Virus record (IMG/VR): IMGVR_UViG_3300022929_000056 | Location: 1-45,338 of that record | Source of the DNA: a virus | Length of the DNA: 45,338 bases | Direction: 5' to 3' (one strand) | Part shown: positions 10,801 through 17,501 of the stretch, piece after piece | Layout: each line of letters starts with the position of its first letter | Position numbering within the stretch: the stretch's first letter is position 1 | Made by a program: the position numbers and the translations under genes | The notes under the pieces: generated by a model | Told to the model about the DNA's origin: nothing | The model's database searches: none | Seen by the model: the letters and a program-made list of their open reading frames with translations, nothing else

Positions 10801-10885
10801 AGCACCGACAGGAGCTAGAACTAGAATTGGACCAACGCTACTACCTAATCCAAGAGATCAGGAAATAGCAGAGCTGTTAAGTTAA
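7844..10885 (+). CDS. Large internal virion (ejection) protein 4
   Basis: At 1013 residues this is the largest protein in the window, starting two bases after the previous gene. The N-terminal 25 residues (MPTFNFRVTDDLTVPIQ...) look like a small beta domain. Two hydrophobic stretches stand out: about residues 135-152 (DFAGVVGPVFGAVAALSP) and about 870-905 (SIVAGTLAAGFFNLNLLP), which could insert in the host membrane. The long middle is helical and rich in Asn, Asp and Lys. Size, hydrophobic ends and gene order recall the large ejection proteins (T7 gp16, P22 gp16), but I see no transglycosylase motif. It ends 9 bases inside the 3' end of the convergent nuclease gene, with no terminator between them. 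Confidence 0.58.
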   Translation: MPTFNFRVTDDLTVPIQADNQQDALKILKAELAKKEASPAFDAYYFDYEKGLKSKKLRSLLGLAEKRDQSGKELEKEQLLQNYVGSRGFTYNTKGDLAITPEGQKTLVERGLYDESDITDKNVVIDERGFSSGDFLDFAGVVGPVFGAVAALSPHLRGVSLLKKLLRNERFSRMVAAGIGTAGGKGAEEALEVQQGFQLQSDQEIQDLMENEFLYGFFGQGIGEAIGTGFAAFFGKKAPIENVRDAYVVSKGYDMNDVLKLDQDLGRLATEKDIAKAFKEGKITDLGARAAVSQQFLGRAIPGRMQGIGETIAGKQGRERGLIDYNMAMLAQLRKKLADSRAALDNATGIEDAGLAQSEIVARRAQLEKSQNEVTNYLNKMMQDLSEQTGGFGPIMQATDQAALGKSVQDTIKNSYNTLQSDFRNQYNKIFDDLDVLQKTEFENKVKADLSDLNEYIKKRIFTDDPLITALDDDISLKTVLGLQKNIEKGAFKGGATISQLIKARSALANSRVQAGLNPGEQGLFVKDIAEKLDEIIYKLPDNLLIISGKAGDPQLLRNKVDLLKKLNESYFKQIQPFNNAIVKKIKNNTINADDVYTQIVVANRSGDMQDILNAAGKDTVKGTGYGEMTKNYLRTELVRRLFKDAVDTATDPTTGVFNPSKYVGNIKKYGATLRPLLGNNYDKTMQALDTFNSYSPKLAPKEVFELADKIRVVGPEVPVVGPVRPTDDVGTTFQDFANALTAKAKASDELLQFQQNRVLANIENASPEVITQSIFRPNSAAAINQVRNEISEEAFINVQDEALEELIKKSVTPGGTDLTEIFKPGNFQRALNSYGDETLDAMFGKELSQALRGYARAINTTVSGAERTGAGSIVAGTLAAGFFNLNLLPTVATLTIYKTLFANPKIVSLLSRTDKSAMGQVLDAVEQAIRIGGFSALFRETGVATEDITREIEETGITDQAREVINQVAVPAKIELDLPDINLSQAPTGARTRIGPTLLPNPRDQEIAELLS

Positions 10886-11344
10886 TCCAAGCTCGTCTCT
10901 ATCAAATCCCAAGGCACTATCCGATAAACACGTTAAGTCTTTCTTATGAAGATGTATGTATGGTTCTGAATCTTCTGGCAGTTGCGGTTCGGTAACTGTA
11001 CCAAACCTGACGTCATATACTTTATTTTTATCCCAAGTATGTGAGTACACACTATCAGTCATTGCACACACCAGAACGAATGGTCTGTTCGTTGCAAGGG
11101 ACAAAGCAGCTCCCATTCTTAGTTTGGATGCGCTGAGTAAGAGTGTTTCGTATTTGTTGATACCAAAACTTCTGCACTTTACTTCCATCCAAAAAGAACT
11201 GCCTTTACTTTCACACCAATAGTCCAGTCCGTAAGAGACTGGCAGTTTATGACATCTAACTCCCCATAATCCCTCTATAAATCCAGCTACACGTTCCTCT
11301 CGTTTTTGATCGTTGATCGTTTCCATCTTTGGCTTGGCCATCAT
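10877..11344 (-). CDS. PD-(D/E)XK-type nuclease, Holliday-junction-resolvase-like
   Basis: A protein of 155 residues from the ATG at 11344, preceded by GGAGG five bases away; a TTG five codons further upstream is less likely. The catalytic core shows the pattern Asp-x12-Glu-Val-Lys: GLDYWCESK, then SFWMEVKCR. In this frame the residues are D41, E54 and K56, typical of the restriction-endonuclease fold used by resolvases and VRR/Hjc-like enzymes. Such proteins cleave branched or structured DNA. It lies just downstream of the primase-helicase gene in the same leftward operon, so a role in trimming replication or recombination intermediates before packaging is likely. The substrate is unknown. 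Confidence 0.65.
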   Translation of the reverse strand: MMAKPKMETINDQKREERVAGFIEGLWGVRCHKLPVSYGLDYWCESKGSSFWMEVKCRSFGINKYETLLLSASKLRMGAALSLATNRPFVLVCAMTDSVYSHTWDKNKVYDVRFGTVTEPQLPEDSEPYIHLHKKDLTCLSDSALGFDRDELGLT

Positions 11345-11355
11345 AATTACCTCCA

Positions 11356-13476
11356 TCAATCGTCGAAGAAATTAGGATCAATCGCGACTAGGCGTTTCAT
11401 CGGTCTGCCTGTTTGTTTCACGCGTACGTCCTTCTCTTGTACTTCTCCAGCGTTTATTAATCTGTTTATTATTTCTTTTACCTCAAAAGATTTCATTGAT
11501 CTAAATATTTCTTTACGATCAATATCTCTTTTGCTGATCCCCATTTCCCCTTGCGTTCTTATAAAACTTAACACTTGTTTGATACGACTTTCCATTTCGG
11601 ATCCAGCTACCTTGTCTTCACACGTAGCCACCATCAGTTGATCGTAGTAATACACATAGTCTATTGCCCACTTAGTCATATCGGCAGTTATTTTCTTTGA
11701 GTTAGGTCTATCTGCCAATTGGCAAATCAAAGCTAACCTCATTGCTTTCTCTCTCGTTCTTGAGAGTAATACTTCTAAACCGTCCTTCTCCAGTTTGTTC
11801 TGTTGATCCACAAGCTCGTAAGCTAATTTGTTCAAGAGTTCTTTTGATTCGTCATCAAAAGCAATCACACGTTGACTGAGATTCATCTCAGCGTTGTCTC
11901 TGGCTATCTCCTCCATATCGTTTATAGGCGCCCTAACTTGCCTAACCCATTCGCATACCTTGTAGGATGGTTCTATATACGGGACCATTCTACCTACGGT
12001 TCTAGGTAGCTTAGATTCAACAACGATAAACCTGTTCAAAAATCCATCAACGATACGTCCTGTTGATAAGGCGCCGTAAAAGTTTCTAGGAACTGACATA
12101 CCCACCAAAGTAATCGCTGGTTTGATTGTATGACGATCTAAAGCCTCCTGTTGCTGTTTTTGGGTAAAGGTCATCATAGAGTAGTTATCTGGCCTTAACG
12201 TGCCGTGACAACGTCCCCAAGCCTCCATAAGCACCTGTATAGCGTCTTCCTTGTTTGAATTGGTTGATTTGGATATAGACTCTAACCTTTTACCAAATTC
12301 GTCCATAACGGTGACGTGTGTTGGTTTGTGACGCAGTAAACTGTATACCGCGCCACTAGACGTATAACCGTCACCCGCCATTAAATCTTCAAACCCAGCT
12401 CCTTCTAATATGGTTTCTATTACCGTCTTGACGTTTTCTTTACCTTGTCCTGATTTGGCAATACACATAAAGAACAAAGACGAAAAGTTGTTCATATCTG
12501 TCTTATATATACGACCAAGCGCAACAGACCCTAAAGCTAACGAGGTTTGCAGAGATAGAGCGGGTTGTTGTATCTGCGCTATCTCCTCAGAATACTCGTA
12601 TACATCTTTGAGTATGCCTGGTGGTTCGTAGAGATCTATTGGTTCTTTCACGTTGTAGGTACGTTGAATGAAAGCTGGCGCTTGTTGGTTCTTTCTATCG
12701 TGTGTCTTTTGTATAGAGTTTACTGTAGTTGATATCTCCGATCTAGGTAAAGGTGGCTTGTTTTGTTGATTCCAAGATTGAACAAAAAACTCCACCATCT
12801 CTATAGTTACACCTTTGGCTATTAGATTGCCAGCCAGCCTTGCCGCGTTATCGTTACGACTGCCTTGTACTACACCCGTCAGTTCAAAAGGTTGCGATAT
12901 GCTTTTGGTATTGACCTTATCAACACCCGTAATCATCACCCAATGTTCTTTGGTCAGATCAGGCAGATCGTTAGTATCATGCCAATCCCACTCCTCTATA
13001 AACTTAGGCTCGTATATCGCACCTGTCGCGTGAATATTATAAGGTGCAATAATAAGACCACCCTCTCCTCTTATATCTATAAGTTTTGCGGGATCTGAAG
13101 TATCGGTTCTTCTGGCAACATAAGTCGTAAAGTTTTCAGGGTTATTGTAGTAGTAGTGCATACCCTTACCCGTTGCCACTTTACATGGTGTGTTTGGTAA
13201 ATTGGTTTCTGCCCAATTGACTGCCTCTGGTGTATCGGCATCAACAACAATGAACTTGCCACATATCAGAGCTACGACAAGGTCATCACGGCCTTGAAAC
13301 CATCTTGTTATTTCTTCTGTCGTCGGTTGTCGTTCTTTAAACTTTTGCCATCCGCCTAATTCTTTTGGCGGAACTTTATTATGGCGTAGTAAGGGAACAG
13401 GGCTGTAGCCACTTTCCGCATACGCAAGAGCGAGTTCCAACGCAGAATCCTGCGCGGACGCTTTGACGTTTAACAC
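11356..13476 (-). CDS. Primase-polymerase/helicase fusion (PrimPol + DUF3987-like)
   Basis: A 706-residue replication protein. Residues 10-165 are an archaeo-eukaryotic-type PrimPol domain with the catalytic Asp pair D79 and D81 (VVDADT), H107 (GKGMHYYY) and D134 (KLIDIRGEGG). Residues 205-260 match the PriCT helical domain (DNAARLAGNLIAKG). The C-terminal half is a P-loop ATPase of the DUF3987 type: Walker A at 340-347 (AKSGQGKE) and Walker B at 391-393 (MDE). It would make primers and possibly unwind DNA. The start is GTG at 13476, overlapping the TAG of the regulator gene upstream. With no dedicated DNA polymerase in view, this is the central replication enzyme. Confidence 0.87.
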   Translation of the reverse strand: MLNVKASAQDSALELALAYAESGYSPVPLLRHNKVPPKELGGWQKFKERQPTTEEITRWFQGRDDLVVALICGKFIVVDADTPEAVNWAETNLPNTPCKVATGKGMHYYYNNPENFTTYVARRTDTSDPAKLIDIRGEGGLIIAPYNIHATGAIYEPKFIEEWDWHDTNDLPDLTKEHWVMITGVDKVNTKSISQPFELTGVVQGSRNDNAARLAGNLIAKGVTIEMVEFFVQSWNQQNKPPLPRSEISTTVNSIQKTHDRKNQQAPAFIQRTYNVKEPIDLYEPPGILKDVYEYSEEIAQIQQPALSLQTSLALGSVALGRIYKTDMNNFSSLFFMCIAKSGQGKENVKTVIETILEGAGFEDLMAGDGYTSSGAVYSLLRHKPTHVTVMDEFGKRLESISKSTNSNKEDAIQVLMEAWGRCHGTLRPDNYSMMTFTQKQQQEALDRHTIKPAITLVGMSVPRNFYGALSTGRIVDGFLNRFIVVESKLPRTVGRMVPYIEPSYKVCEWVRQVRAPINDMEEIARDNAEMNLSQRVIAFDDESKELLNKLAYELVDQQNKLEKDGLEVLLSRTREKAMRLALICQLADRPNSKKITADMTKWAIDYVYYYDQLMVATCEDKVAGSEMESRIKQVLSFIRTQGEMGISKRDIDRKEIFRSMKSFEVKEIINRLINAGEVQEKDVRVKQTGRPMKRLVAIDPNFFDD

Positions 13477-13835
13477 TACTCAACCGTTTCACTTGTATCT
13501 TCTTTTTCGCTATCTATAGGACCATAGATGGAAAAGAAATCTAACTTACCTTCAGTTGCCACAATAATCTTTTTGGCCTGATCCGTTGATGGCTGTCTGT
13601 TGCCATACCTCCAAGCCTTGACTGTATGTGTAGAACAATCGAATAACTTTGCAGCAGCTTCGATCCCTACAAACTCTATGTATTTACTTAAACTCACTCG
13701 TTCCACTTCACGCTCCTTATATGCTGGTTCAAGTCCCTGACTGTATAAATCCATCAGTTCTCTCTCTACCAATTGTTGTTGCCTATGGAAGTAATTAATC
13801 TTCCATTGATTCTTATTGATTTTTGCTTTGTTCAT
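13476..13835 (-). CDS. Helix-turn-helix DNA-binding regulator
   Basis: A 119-residue protein with an HTH at about residues 57-82 (GIEAAAKLFDCSTHTVKAW, then RYGNRQPS), the arrangement of Cro/YdaS-like regulators. The N-terminal 50 residues are charged and helical; the C-terminus is acidic. It is first in the leftward replication operon and divergent from the Sak4 operon, so it probably controls both through the inverted repeat at 13855-13884. No GGAG precedes its ATG. A TATAGT hexamer ends only four bases upstream, so the mRNA may be nearly leaderless, or translation may start at the internal ATG of residue 28. Whether it represses lysogeny genes cannot be told; no integrase is present. Confidence 0.75.
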   Translation of the reverse strand: MNKAKINKNQWKINYFHRQQQLVERELMDLYSQGLEPAYKEREVERVSLSKYIEFVGIEAAAKLFDCSTHTVKAWRYGNRQPSTDQAKKIIVATEGKLDFFSIYGPIDSEKEDTSETVE

Positions 13836-13854
13836 GTATACTATATGTGTAATT

Positions 13855-13884
13855 ATGTTTTCGTGTGATTGTAACTGAAAACAT
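13855..13884. promoter_or_regulatory. Inverted repeat in divergent promoter region, candidate operator
   Basis: ATGTTTTC (13855-13862) and its exact complement GAAAACAT (13877-13884) flank a 14-base spacer, in the 73-base gap between the HTH regulator and the Sak4-like gene. The spacing of about two helical turns between half-site centres suits a dimeric HTH protein. TATAGT on the minus strand (13845-13840) could be the -10 of the leftward promoter. No strong rightward -35/-10 pair is visible. Confidence 0.5.
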
Positions 13885-13908
13885 TTACATTAACAACTGG
13901 AGAAAAAT

Positions 13909-14622
13909 ATGAACATTAGTATTCAGGACCGCATCAAGTCACCTAGCGATTTAGTTGAGTCGCAAGGCGCCAAACTTTTAGTGTATGGCGAAAGTGGTGC
14001 GGGTAAAACAACTCTTTGTCAAACGGCTCCTGGTAAAACATTAGTCGTTAGTATGGAGAGTGGTCTTCTCTCTATTAAGGATGCCCCTGATCTTGATGCA
14101 ATCGAGGTTAAGGAAGCTTCTGAAATAGAAGAGATAGCTCAACTACTTGAGAACGGAACACTACAATACGATACCGTTTGTCTTGATAGTGTTACGGAAA
14201 TGGCTGAAATCTTGCTTTCGCAAGAAAAGGCCAAAAGCAAAGATCCTAGACGTGCGTACGGAGAAGTCATCGAAGTGATGATTAAAACGATGCGTAGGTT
14301 CAGGGATTTACCTGTCCACGTTATATTCATTGCTAAACAAAGCAGAGAACGTGACGAGCAGACAGGTGCCTATCATTACCAACCGATGATGGTTGGCGCC
14401 AAACTTCCTACGCAGATACCTTACTTCTTTGATGAAGTATTGGTTCTTCGTACGTTTGACGAAGAAAATGAAGAAGGTAAGACCGTCACTACAAGATGGT
14501 TGCAAACGAGAATTGGTCAGAACTATATAGCCAAGGATCGTTCAGGTAAGTTAGACGGGTTTGAGTCACCCGATCTGGCTAGTGTAATAAACAAACTCGG
14601 ATTTGCAGGAGGTGCAGCATGA
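13909..14622 (+). CDS. Sak4-like RecA-fold ATPase (AAA_24), recombinase candidate
   Basis: A 237-residue P-loop protein. Walker A is residues 28-35 (GESGAGKTT region) and Walker B is at residues 89-93 (TVCLD). FIAKQSRERDEQTGAYHYQP and DEVLVLRT are typical of the AAA_24/Sak4 family of phage RecA-like proteins, reported to promote single-strand annealing together with a phage SSB. The RBS GGAG lies five to six bases before the ATG. It overlaps the DUF669 gene by four bases (ATGA), the usual Sak4 partner arrangement, and a RecE-type exonuclease is 1.9 kb away. Together these support a phage homologous-recombination module. Confidence 0.82.
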   Translation: MNISIQDRIKSPSDLVESQGAKLLVYGESGAGKTTLCQTAPGKTLVVSMESGLLSIKDAPDLDAIEVKEASEIEEIAQLLENGTLQYDTVCLDSVTEMAEILLSQEKAKSKDPRRAYGEVIEVMIKTMRRFRDLPVHVIFIAKQSRERDEQTGAYHYQPMMVGAKLPTQIPYFFDEVLVLRTFDEENEEGKTVTTRWLQTRIGQNYIAKDRSGKLDGFESPDLASVINKLGFAGGAA

Positions 14623-15134
14623 GTGACTTTGAAGGATTGGATATAGACTTGGATGCCGCAGAGAGTAGCTCTGCAATTCCAGAGGGTGATTACCCTGTCG
14701 TAATATTGTCTTGCGAAAAGACAACGTCTGCGGCTGGTAACGACTACTTGAAGTTAGAAGCCGAAGTAACGGGTGATAACTACGCTGGGTGGAGGTTGAG
14801 AAAAAACTTTAACCTCTGGTATGTAAATGACGATAAACAAAAGCAAGAAGAAATCAGAGGCTACGCTAATAACGACTTTGCTCGTTTAGCAAAAGCCGTT
14901 GGTTTCAAAGAAGTTCCCAAGACTGCTTGGGAGTTTCAAAACAAAACTTTTGAAGCGAGAGTCGTCATTGTTGAAGATCAGACTGGTGAATACGGTCCAA
15001 GCAACGAAATCAAATCGTTCTTGCCGTTGAAGACTGAGTCTGCTCCAAAGGCGGTAGACTTACCACCAAGCATGGATGAATCAAACGATGCTTCTCCAGG
15101 TGAGGCAGCTCCCCTAAACAAGCCCTCACTGTAA
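14619..15134 (+). CDS. DUF669 family protein, likely ssDNA-binding partner
   Basis: A 171-residue protein starting at the ATG that overlaps the Sak4-like stop. SSAIPEGDYPVVILSCEKT, LKLEAEVTGDNYAGWRLRKN and GFKEVPKTAWEFQNKTFEA are the hallmarks of DUF669, a family found beside phage recombinases. It probably adopts an OB-like or related beta fold and coats ssDNA (inference from neighbourhood). The C-terminal 35 residues are Pro/Ser/Glu-rich and disordered, but they do not end in the classic Asp-Phe SSB tip; that tip is instead on the 134-residue protein at 16807-17211. Operon partner of the Sak4-like ATPase. Confidence 0.78.
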   Translation: MSDFEGLDIDLDAAESSSAIPEGDYPVVILSCEKTTSAAGNDYLKLEAEVTGDNYAGWRLRKNFNLWYVNDDKQKQEEIRGYANNDFARLAKAVGFKEVPKTAWEFQNKTFEARVVIVEDQTGEYGPSNEIKSFLPLKTESAPKAVDLPPSMDESNDASPGEAAPLNKPSL

Positions 15135-15146
15135 TCGTTCGGCTAC

Positions 15147-15179
15147 GCTAGGAGTCGTTAGAGCCAAGCTCAACCTAGC
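15147..15179 (+). other. Nested hairpin in 3' untranslated region
   Basis: GCTAGG (15147-15152) pairs with CCTAGC (15174-15179), and inside it GAGC (15161-15164) pairs with GCTC (15168-15171) around a CAA loop. It lies 13 bases after the DUF669 stop codon, on the rightward transcript. No T-tract follows, so it is not an intrinsic terminator; it may protect the 3' end of the mRNA or be a protein-binding site. Confidence 0.45.
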
Positions 15180-15215
15180 ACTTACAATACATATTTGGGT
15201 ATCTACAATAAAAAG

Positions 15216-15334
15216 CTGCGGCGACAGGTGGCGTAATCCCAAGTAATGAAGAGTCGTAGATACGGGTTTTAATCAACATAAGGCGAATTACTTACTGAAG
15301 AATAAAGGGGTCAATCGACCCCTTTATTTTATTT
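15216..15334 (+). ncRNA. Candidate small RNA, about 115 nt
   Basis: In the 194-base gap between converging genes, a promoter-like pair TTACAA (15182-15187), 16 bases, TACAAT (15204-15209) predicts a start near 15216. The downstream RNA has an AAGTAAT/ATTACTT helix (15241-15247 with 15287-15293) and ends in a strong terminator hairpin (15303-15326). GTATCTAC (15199-15206) and GTAGATAC (15256-15263) form another pair, one arm of which is in the promoter. No ORF with an RBS is present. Alternatively this is only a structured 3' UTR. No known RNA family is recognised. Confidence 0.35.
15303..15334. terminator. Bidirectional Rho-independent terminator
   Basis: A perfect ten-base-pair stem, TAAAGGGGTC (15303-15312) and GACCCCTTTA (15317-15326), has an AATC loop and is followed by TTTTATTT. 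The A-rich left side gives a T-tract for the opposite strand. It sits between the rightward Sak4/DUF669 operon and the 3' end of the leftward nuclease operon, so it probably stops both. Confidence 0.85.
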
Positions 15335-15739
15335 ACCGTATAAATCCCAATTCGTTTTTAAGATAGATAACCAATCGTCCACAGTCATAACGGCTATAGC
15401 TTGGTTGTCGCGTACCCAATCAGGATTGATCGCGTACAGAGGTATGCAAACTCGTATCGGTTTGCGGTTGTATTTGTAGATAAGTACGGGGATGTTATCT
15501 TCGCAACTTGCACATACTTGTCGCCACCACTCAGGCTTTACCCAATCGCCTTCTTTGTAGAACTTACACTCTATCGCGTGGTTGGGTATTTGCAGATCGC
15601 AAAGATCTCGTTGTTGATATTGATCAAGGTTGCGCTTAGTTTGAAAGTCTATACCTTCCTCTATAAAGAAGTTATTGAGTATACGTACAACGTCTCTCTC
15701 AAACTGAGCGCCTTTGTTTCTGGAATTAATCTTGGCCAT
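15329..15739 (-). CDS. Holliday-junction-resolvase-like PD-(D/E)XK nuclease
   Basis: A 136-residue protein with the motif order of archaeal-Hjc/phage resolvase-like nucleases: NKGAQFERDVVRIL with E14, then LCDLQIP with D48, then AIECKF with E57 and K59, then a helix carrying WWRQ. All expected acidic and lysine residues are present. Such enzymes resolve four-way junctions or debranch DNA before packaging. It is the last gene of the leftward recombination operon and overlaps the exonuclease gene by 14 bases. A second, different nuclease of the same superfamily lies at 10877-11344, so the phage seems to carry two. Confidence 0.75.
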   Translation of the reverse strand: MAKINSRNKGAQFERDVVRILNNFFIEEGIDFQTKRNLDQYQQRDLCDLQIPNHAIECKFYKEGDWVKPEWWRQVCASCEDNIPVLIYKYNRKPIRVCIPLYAINPDWVRDNQAIAVMTVDDWLSILKTNWDLYGK

Positions 15740-16568
15740 CTAAATCAAGTGTAACAACATTAGGGCTGTTGTATACGGTTGGCCTTTCACCTTTCAGATG
15801 TCGCATATAAGCGTGTAGATGTTTCTCCATAGTCAGCCAAGCCACGTCCATTTGTTCGTTGGTTATCTTGAAGACTTTACTGGCGTAGGGTTGTTTCTTT
15901 TCTTGCGCGACAAAGACAAACTCTTTGACTTTGTATCCCGCGGCCTCCATACCCCTTCTGTACCAGGCGGCTTGTTCTGCGTATCCGTATTTCAATACAG
16001 ATTCTTTGAACGACTCAGGACTGCAAGAATAGGTGGTCTTGTAATCAACCACGACTATCTCGTAATCTTGATGGGGGCCTTGCGGTTTACAGATGATGTC
16101 TGGTCTGCACTTACACAAGACGTCGTCTTCAAACCAATAGAAAGATGCCTCGGGTATCTTGCCGTCGCCGTCCAGATACATCTTGCCTTCTTCAATCATA
16201 TAGGCATCCATTTGATTGATCGCGTGCATATCGGATTCGTTGATAACGACTAAGCCTCTGTCAATAAACTCTTGTTTCATTTCTTTATTGGCTTTCGTAT
16301 ACGGGGATCCAAAGATTACGCCCACATTATTATGAAAGGCTTCGTCGCCCTCCACTAGCATATAGTGAGCGGCAGTACCGAACTCCATTGCTTTGGTCGT
16401 TTCTTGTTCTACTTCAAGCGCGTGTATTTGGCTTTCACCAAACTTACGAAAGAAGCTGGAACTCTTACCCACGTCAGAGTGGTAGAGTTCGTTGGGTATA
16501 TCAAAGACAACAAGCGCGTCGCCTTTCTGGGTTGGTTCATATTGTTCTAGTTCAGGTATTGCTTTCAT
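15726..16568 (-). CDS. RecE/exonuclease-VIII-type 5'-3' exonuclease (DUF3799-like)
   Basis: Counted from the ATG four codons upstream (16580), the conserved sites are G68-H72 (FGTAAHYMLVEG), R159-D161 (CRPDIICK), D179-K181 (VVDYKTT) and Y200-Q203 (YAEQAAWYRRG). This is the PD-(D/E)XK architecture of the RecE C-terminal nuclease and phage DUF3799 proteins, which resect dsDNA to give 3' ssDNA tails. I prefer the ATG at 16568 (280 residues) because GGAG is seven bases before it; the upstream ATG at 16580 lies over that RBS. It should feed the Sak4-like annealing protein. It overlaps both neighbours. Confidence 0.85.
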   Translation of the reverse strand: MKAIPELEQYEPTQKGDALVVFDIPNELYHSDVGKSSSFFRKFGESQIHALEVEQETTKAMEFGTAAHYMLVEGDEAFHNNVGVIFGSPYTKANKEMKQEFIDRGLVVINESDMHAINQMDAYMIEEGKMYLDGDGKIPEASFYWFEDDVLCKCRPDIICKPQGPHQDYEIVVVDYKTTYSCSPESFKESVLKYGYAEQAAWYRRGMEAAGYKVKEFVFVAQEKKQPYASKVFKITNEQMDVAWLTMEKHLHAYMRHLKGERPTVYNSPNVVTLDLDGQD

Positions 16569-16794
16569 TTTTTTCTCCATTGTTATAACCCTCTGCTACT
16601 AAAAACAAATCAATCTTTTCACTTATATCTTGTATTAAAGGTGTGCAAAGGTCTTGTCGGTATGAGGAGGGTTCTACTAATTCATGGTTTATTTTTTTAA
16701 ATAAATAAGCATGCAAAGCTCCGTAAGCTACTTTTTGCAATTTTTGTTTATTTTTTTCCAATATTTCATCTACAAATTTTTCAGTTCTTTTCAT
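16552..16794 (-). CDS. Small hypothetical protein
   Basis: An 80-residue protein from the ATG at 16794, which has GGAGG five bases upstream; an in-frame TTG at 16806 overlaps that RBS and is unlikely. It is helical and charged (RTEKFVDEILEKNKQKLQK), with no known motif. It ends 17 bases inside the exonuclease gene, so it is translationally coupled. Being between an exonuclease and the SSB-tipped protein, it may be an accessory of the recombination module, but nothing in the sequence proves this. Confidence 0.6.
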   Translation of the reverse strand: MKRTEKFVDEILEKNKQKLQKVAYGALHAYLFKKINHELVEPSSYRQDLCTPLIQDISEKIDLFLVAEGYNNGEKNESNT

Positions 16795-16806
16795 TTCATC
16801 CTCCAA

Positions 16807-17211
16807 TTAAAAAGGTATGTCATCATCCACATCCCAAGTCTTAGGTCTGTAAACTCGTTTAGTATCTTCTTCCTTTTGTCGTTTCTCAAAAGCGGCTTGC
16901 TTCTTGAACATATCTATAAAGGGTGAATCTTCTTCGTATTCTAACAGGGTGGTCTGCACCACGTTGTCGTTGTAAAAAGGTTCAGGCCAATAGCCTATAT
17001 CGTTTTTGATACGCATAAGGTTTTGACTGACCGTTTCGCGTGGGTTGTATTCGGGTTTTTGTATGGCTTGCCAATACTCCTGGACCGCTTTGATTTCTGT
17101 ATCGTCGCCGACAAACGTAATATCAAACTCAGTCTTGTCGTAAGGCAAGTACACAAACTTACCGTCCTTCTTCTTTAGAGGGTAGCAACGAATGGGTTTA
17201 CCTATTGTCAT
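16807..17211 (-). CDS. Unknown protein with SSB-like C-terminal tip
   Basis: A 134-residue protein, RBS AGGAGG before the ATG. Its final residues are DVDDDIPF, nearly identical to the C-terminal tip of bacterial single-stranded-DNA-binding proteins, through which SSB docks its partner repair enzymes. The N-terminal part (KPIRCYPLKKKDGKFVYLP, then YDKTEFDITFVGDD) has beta-rich character but no recognisable OB-fold signature. Residues 70-110 are acidic and aromatic (DIGYWPEPFYND). In a leftward operon with an exonuclease and resolvase, it is likely a phage ssDNA-binding protein or an SSB mimic (inference from tip and neighbours). It overlaps the next upstream gene by 14 bases. Confidence 0.65.
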   Translation of the reverse strand: MTIGKPIRCYPLKKKDGKFVYLPYDKTEFDITFVGDDTEIKAVQEYWQAIQKPEYNPRETVSQNLMRIKNDIGYWPEPFYNDNVVQTTLLEYEEDSPFIDMFKKQAAFEKRQKEEDTKRVYRPKTWDVDDDIPF

Positions 17212-17407
17212 CTTTTAAGACCTCCTTGTAAGCCAATTCAAATACGTGGGGATGATGATGCAGTATATACATCATAGCCTCAGACATTCTATTGATAGAT
17301 TGTAGGTCTACAAACAGTTCATTTATATGGTCTGGTTGGACTATACCGATTTGGTCCTTTGCTTCTTCAGACAGGGTTTCGTTGATTAGATTATTTAGTT
17401 CACTCAT
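17198..17407 (-). CDS. Small hypothetical protein, first gene of leftward recombination operon
   Basis: A 69-residue protein starting at the ATG at 17407, with GGAG seven bases upstream; a TTG four codons earlier is inside the RBS. It is acidic and helical (NNLINETLSEEAKDQIG) with a His cluster (YILHHHPHVFELAYKEVL). No family is recognised. It leads the operon read leftward from the divergent promoter region at 17408-17501, so it is probably the earliest expressed gene of that set. Confidence 0.65.
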   Translation of the reverse strand: MSELNNLINETLSEEAKDQIGIVQPDHINELFVDLQSINRMSEAMMYILHHHPHVFELAYKEVLKDDNR

Positions 17408-17447
17408 TTTTTTCTCCAATTAATTTATACAATCATAAACAAAAAAC

Positions 17448-17475
17448 TTGCACGCGTAAAGAAAATATATATACT
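17448..17475 (+). promoter_or_regulatory. Sigma-70-like promoter, rightward
   Basis: TTGCAC (17448-17453), 16 bases, TATACT (17470-17475). The predicted start near 17482 gives a 20-base leader containing GGAG before the ATG at 17502. It lies in the divergent gap between the leftward recombination operon and the rightward small-gene operon, surrounded by AT-rich sequence. The leftward counterpart on the minus strand (TATAAA near 17425) has no clear -35. Confidence 0.6.
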
Positions 17476-17501
17476 ATCTGTAAATTACTTAGGAGAAAGA
17501 T

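Noticed and set aside
11306-11641. Rightward frames inside the PrimPol and nuclease genes
   Set aside because: Antisense shadows of a clear enzyme gene; no RBS and odd composition.
15141-15263. Structured gap considered as a tRNA
   Set aside because: No anticodon arm or T-loop GTTC pattern, and no CCA-type acceptor pairing could be found.
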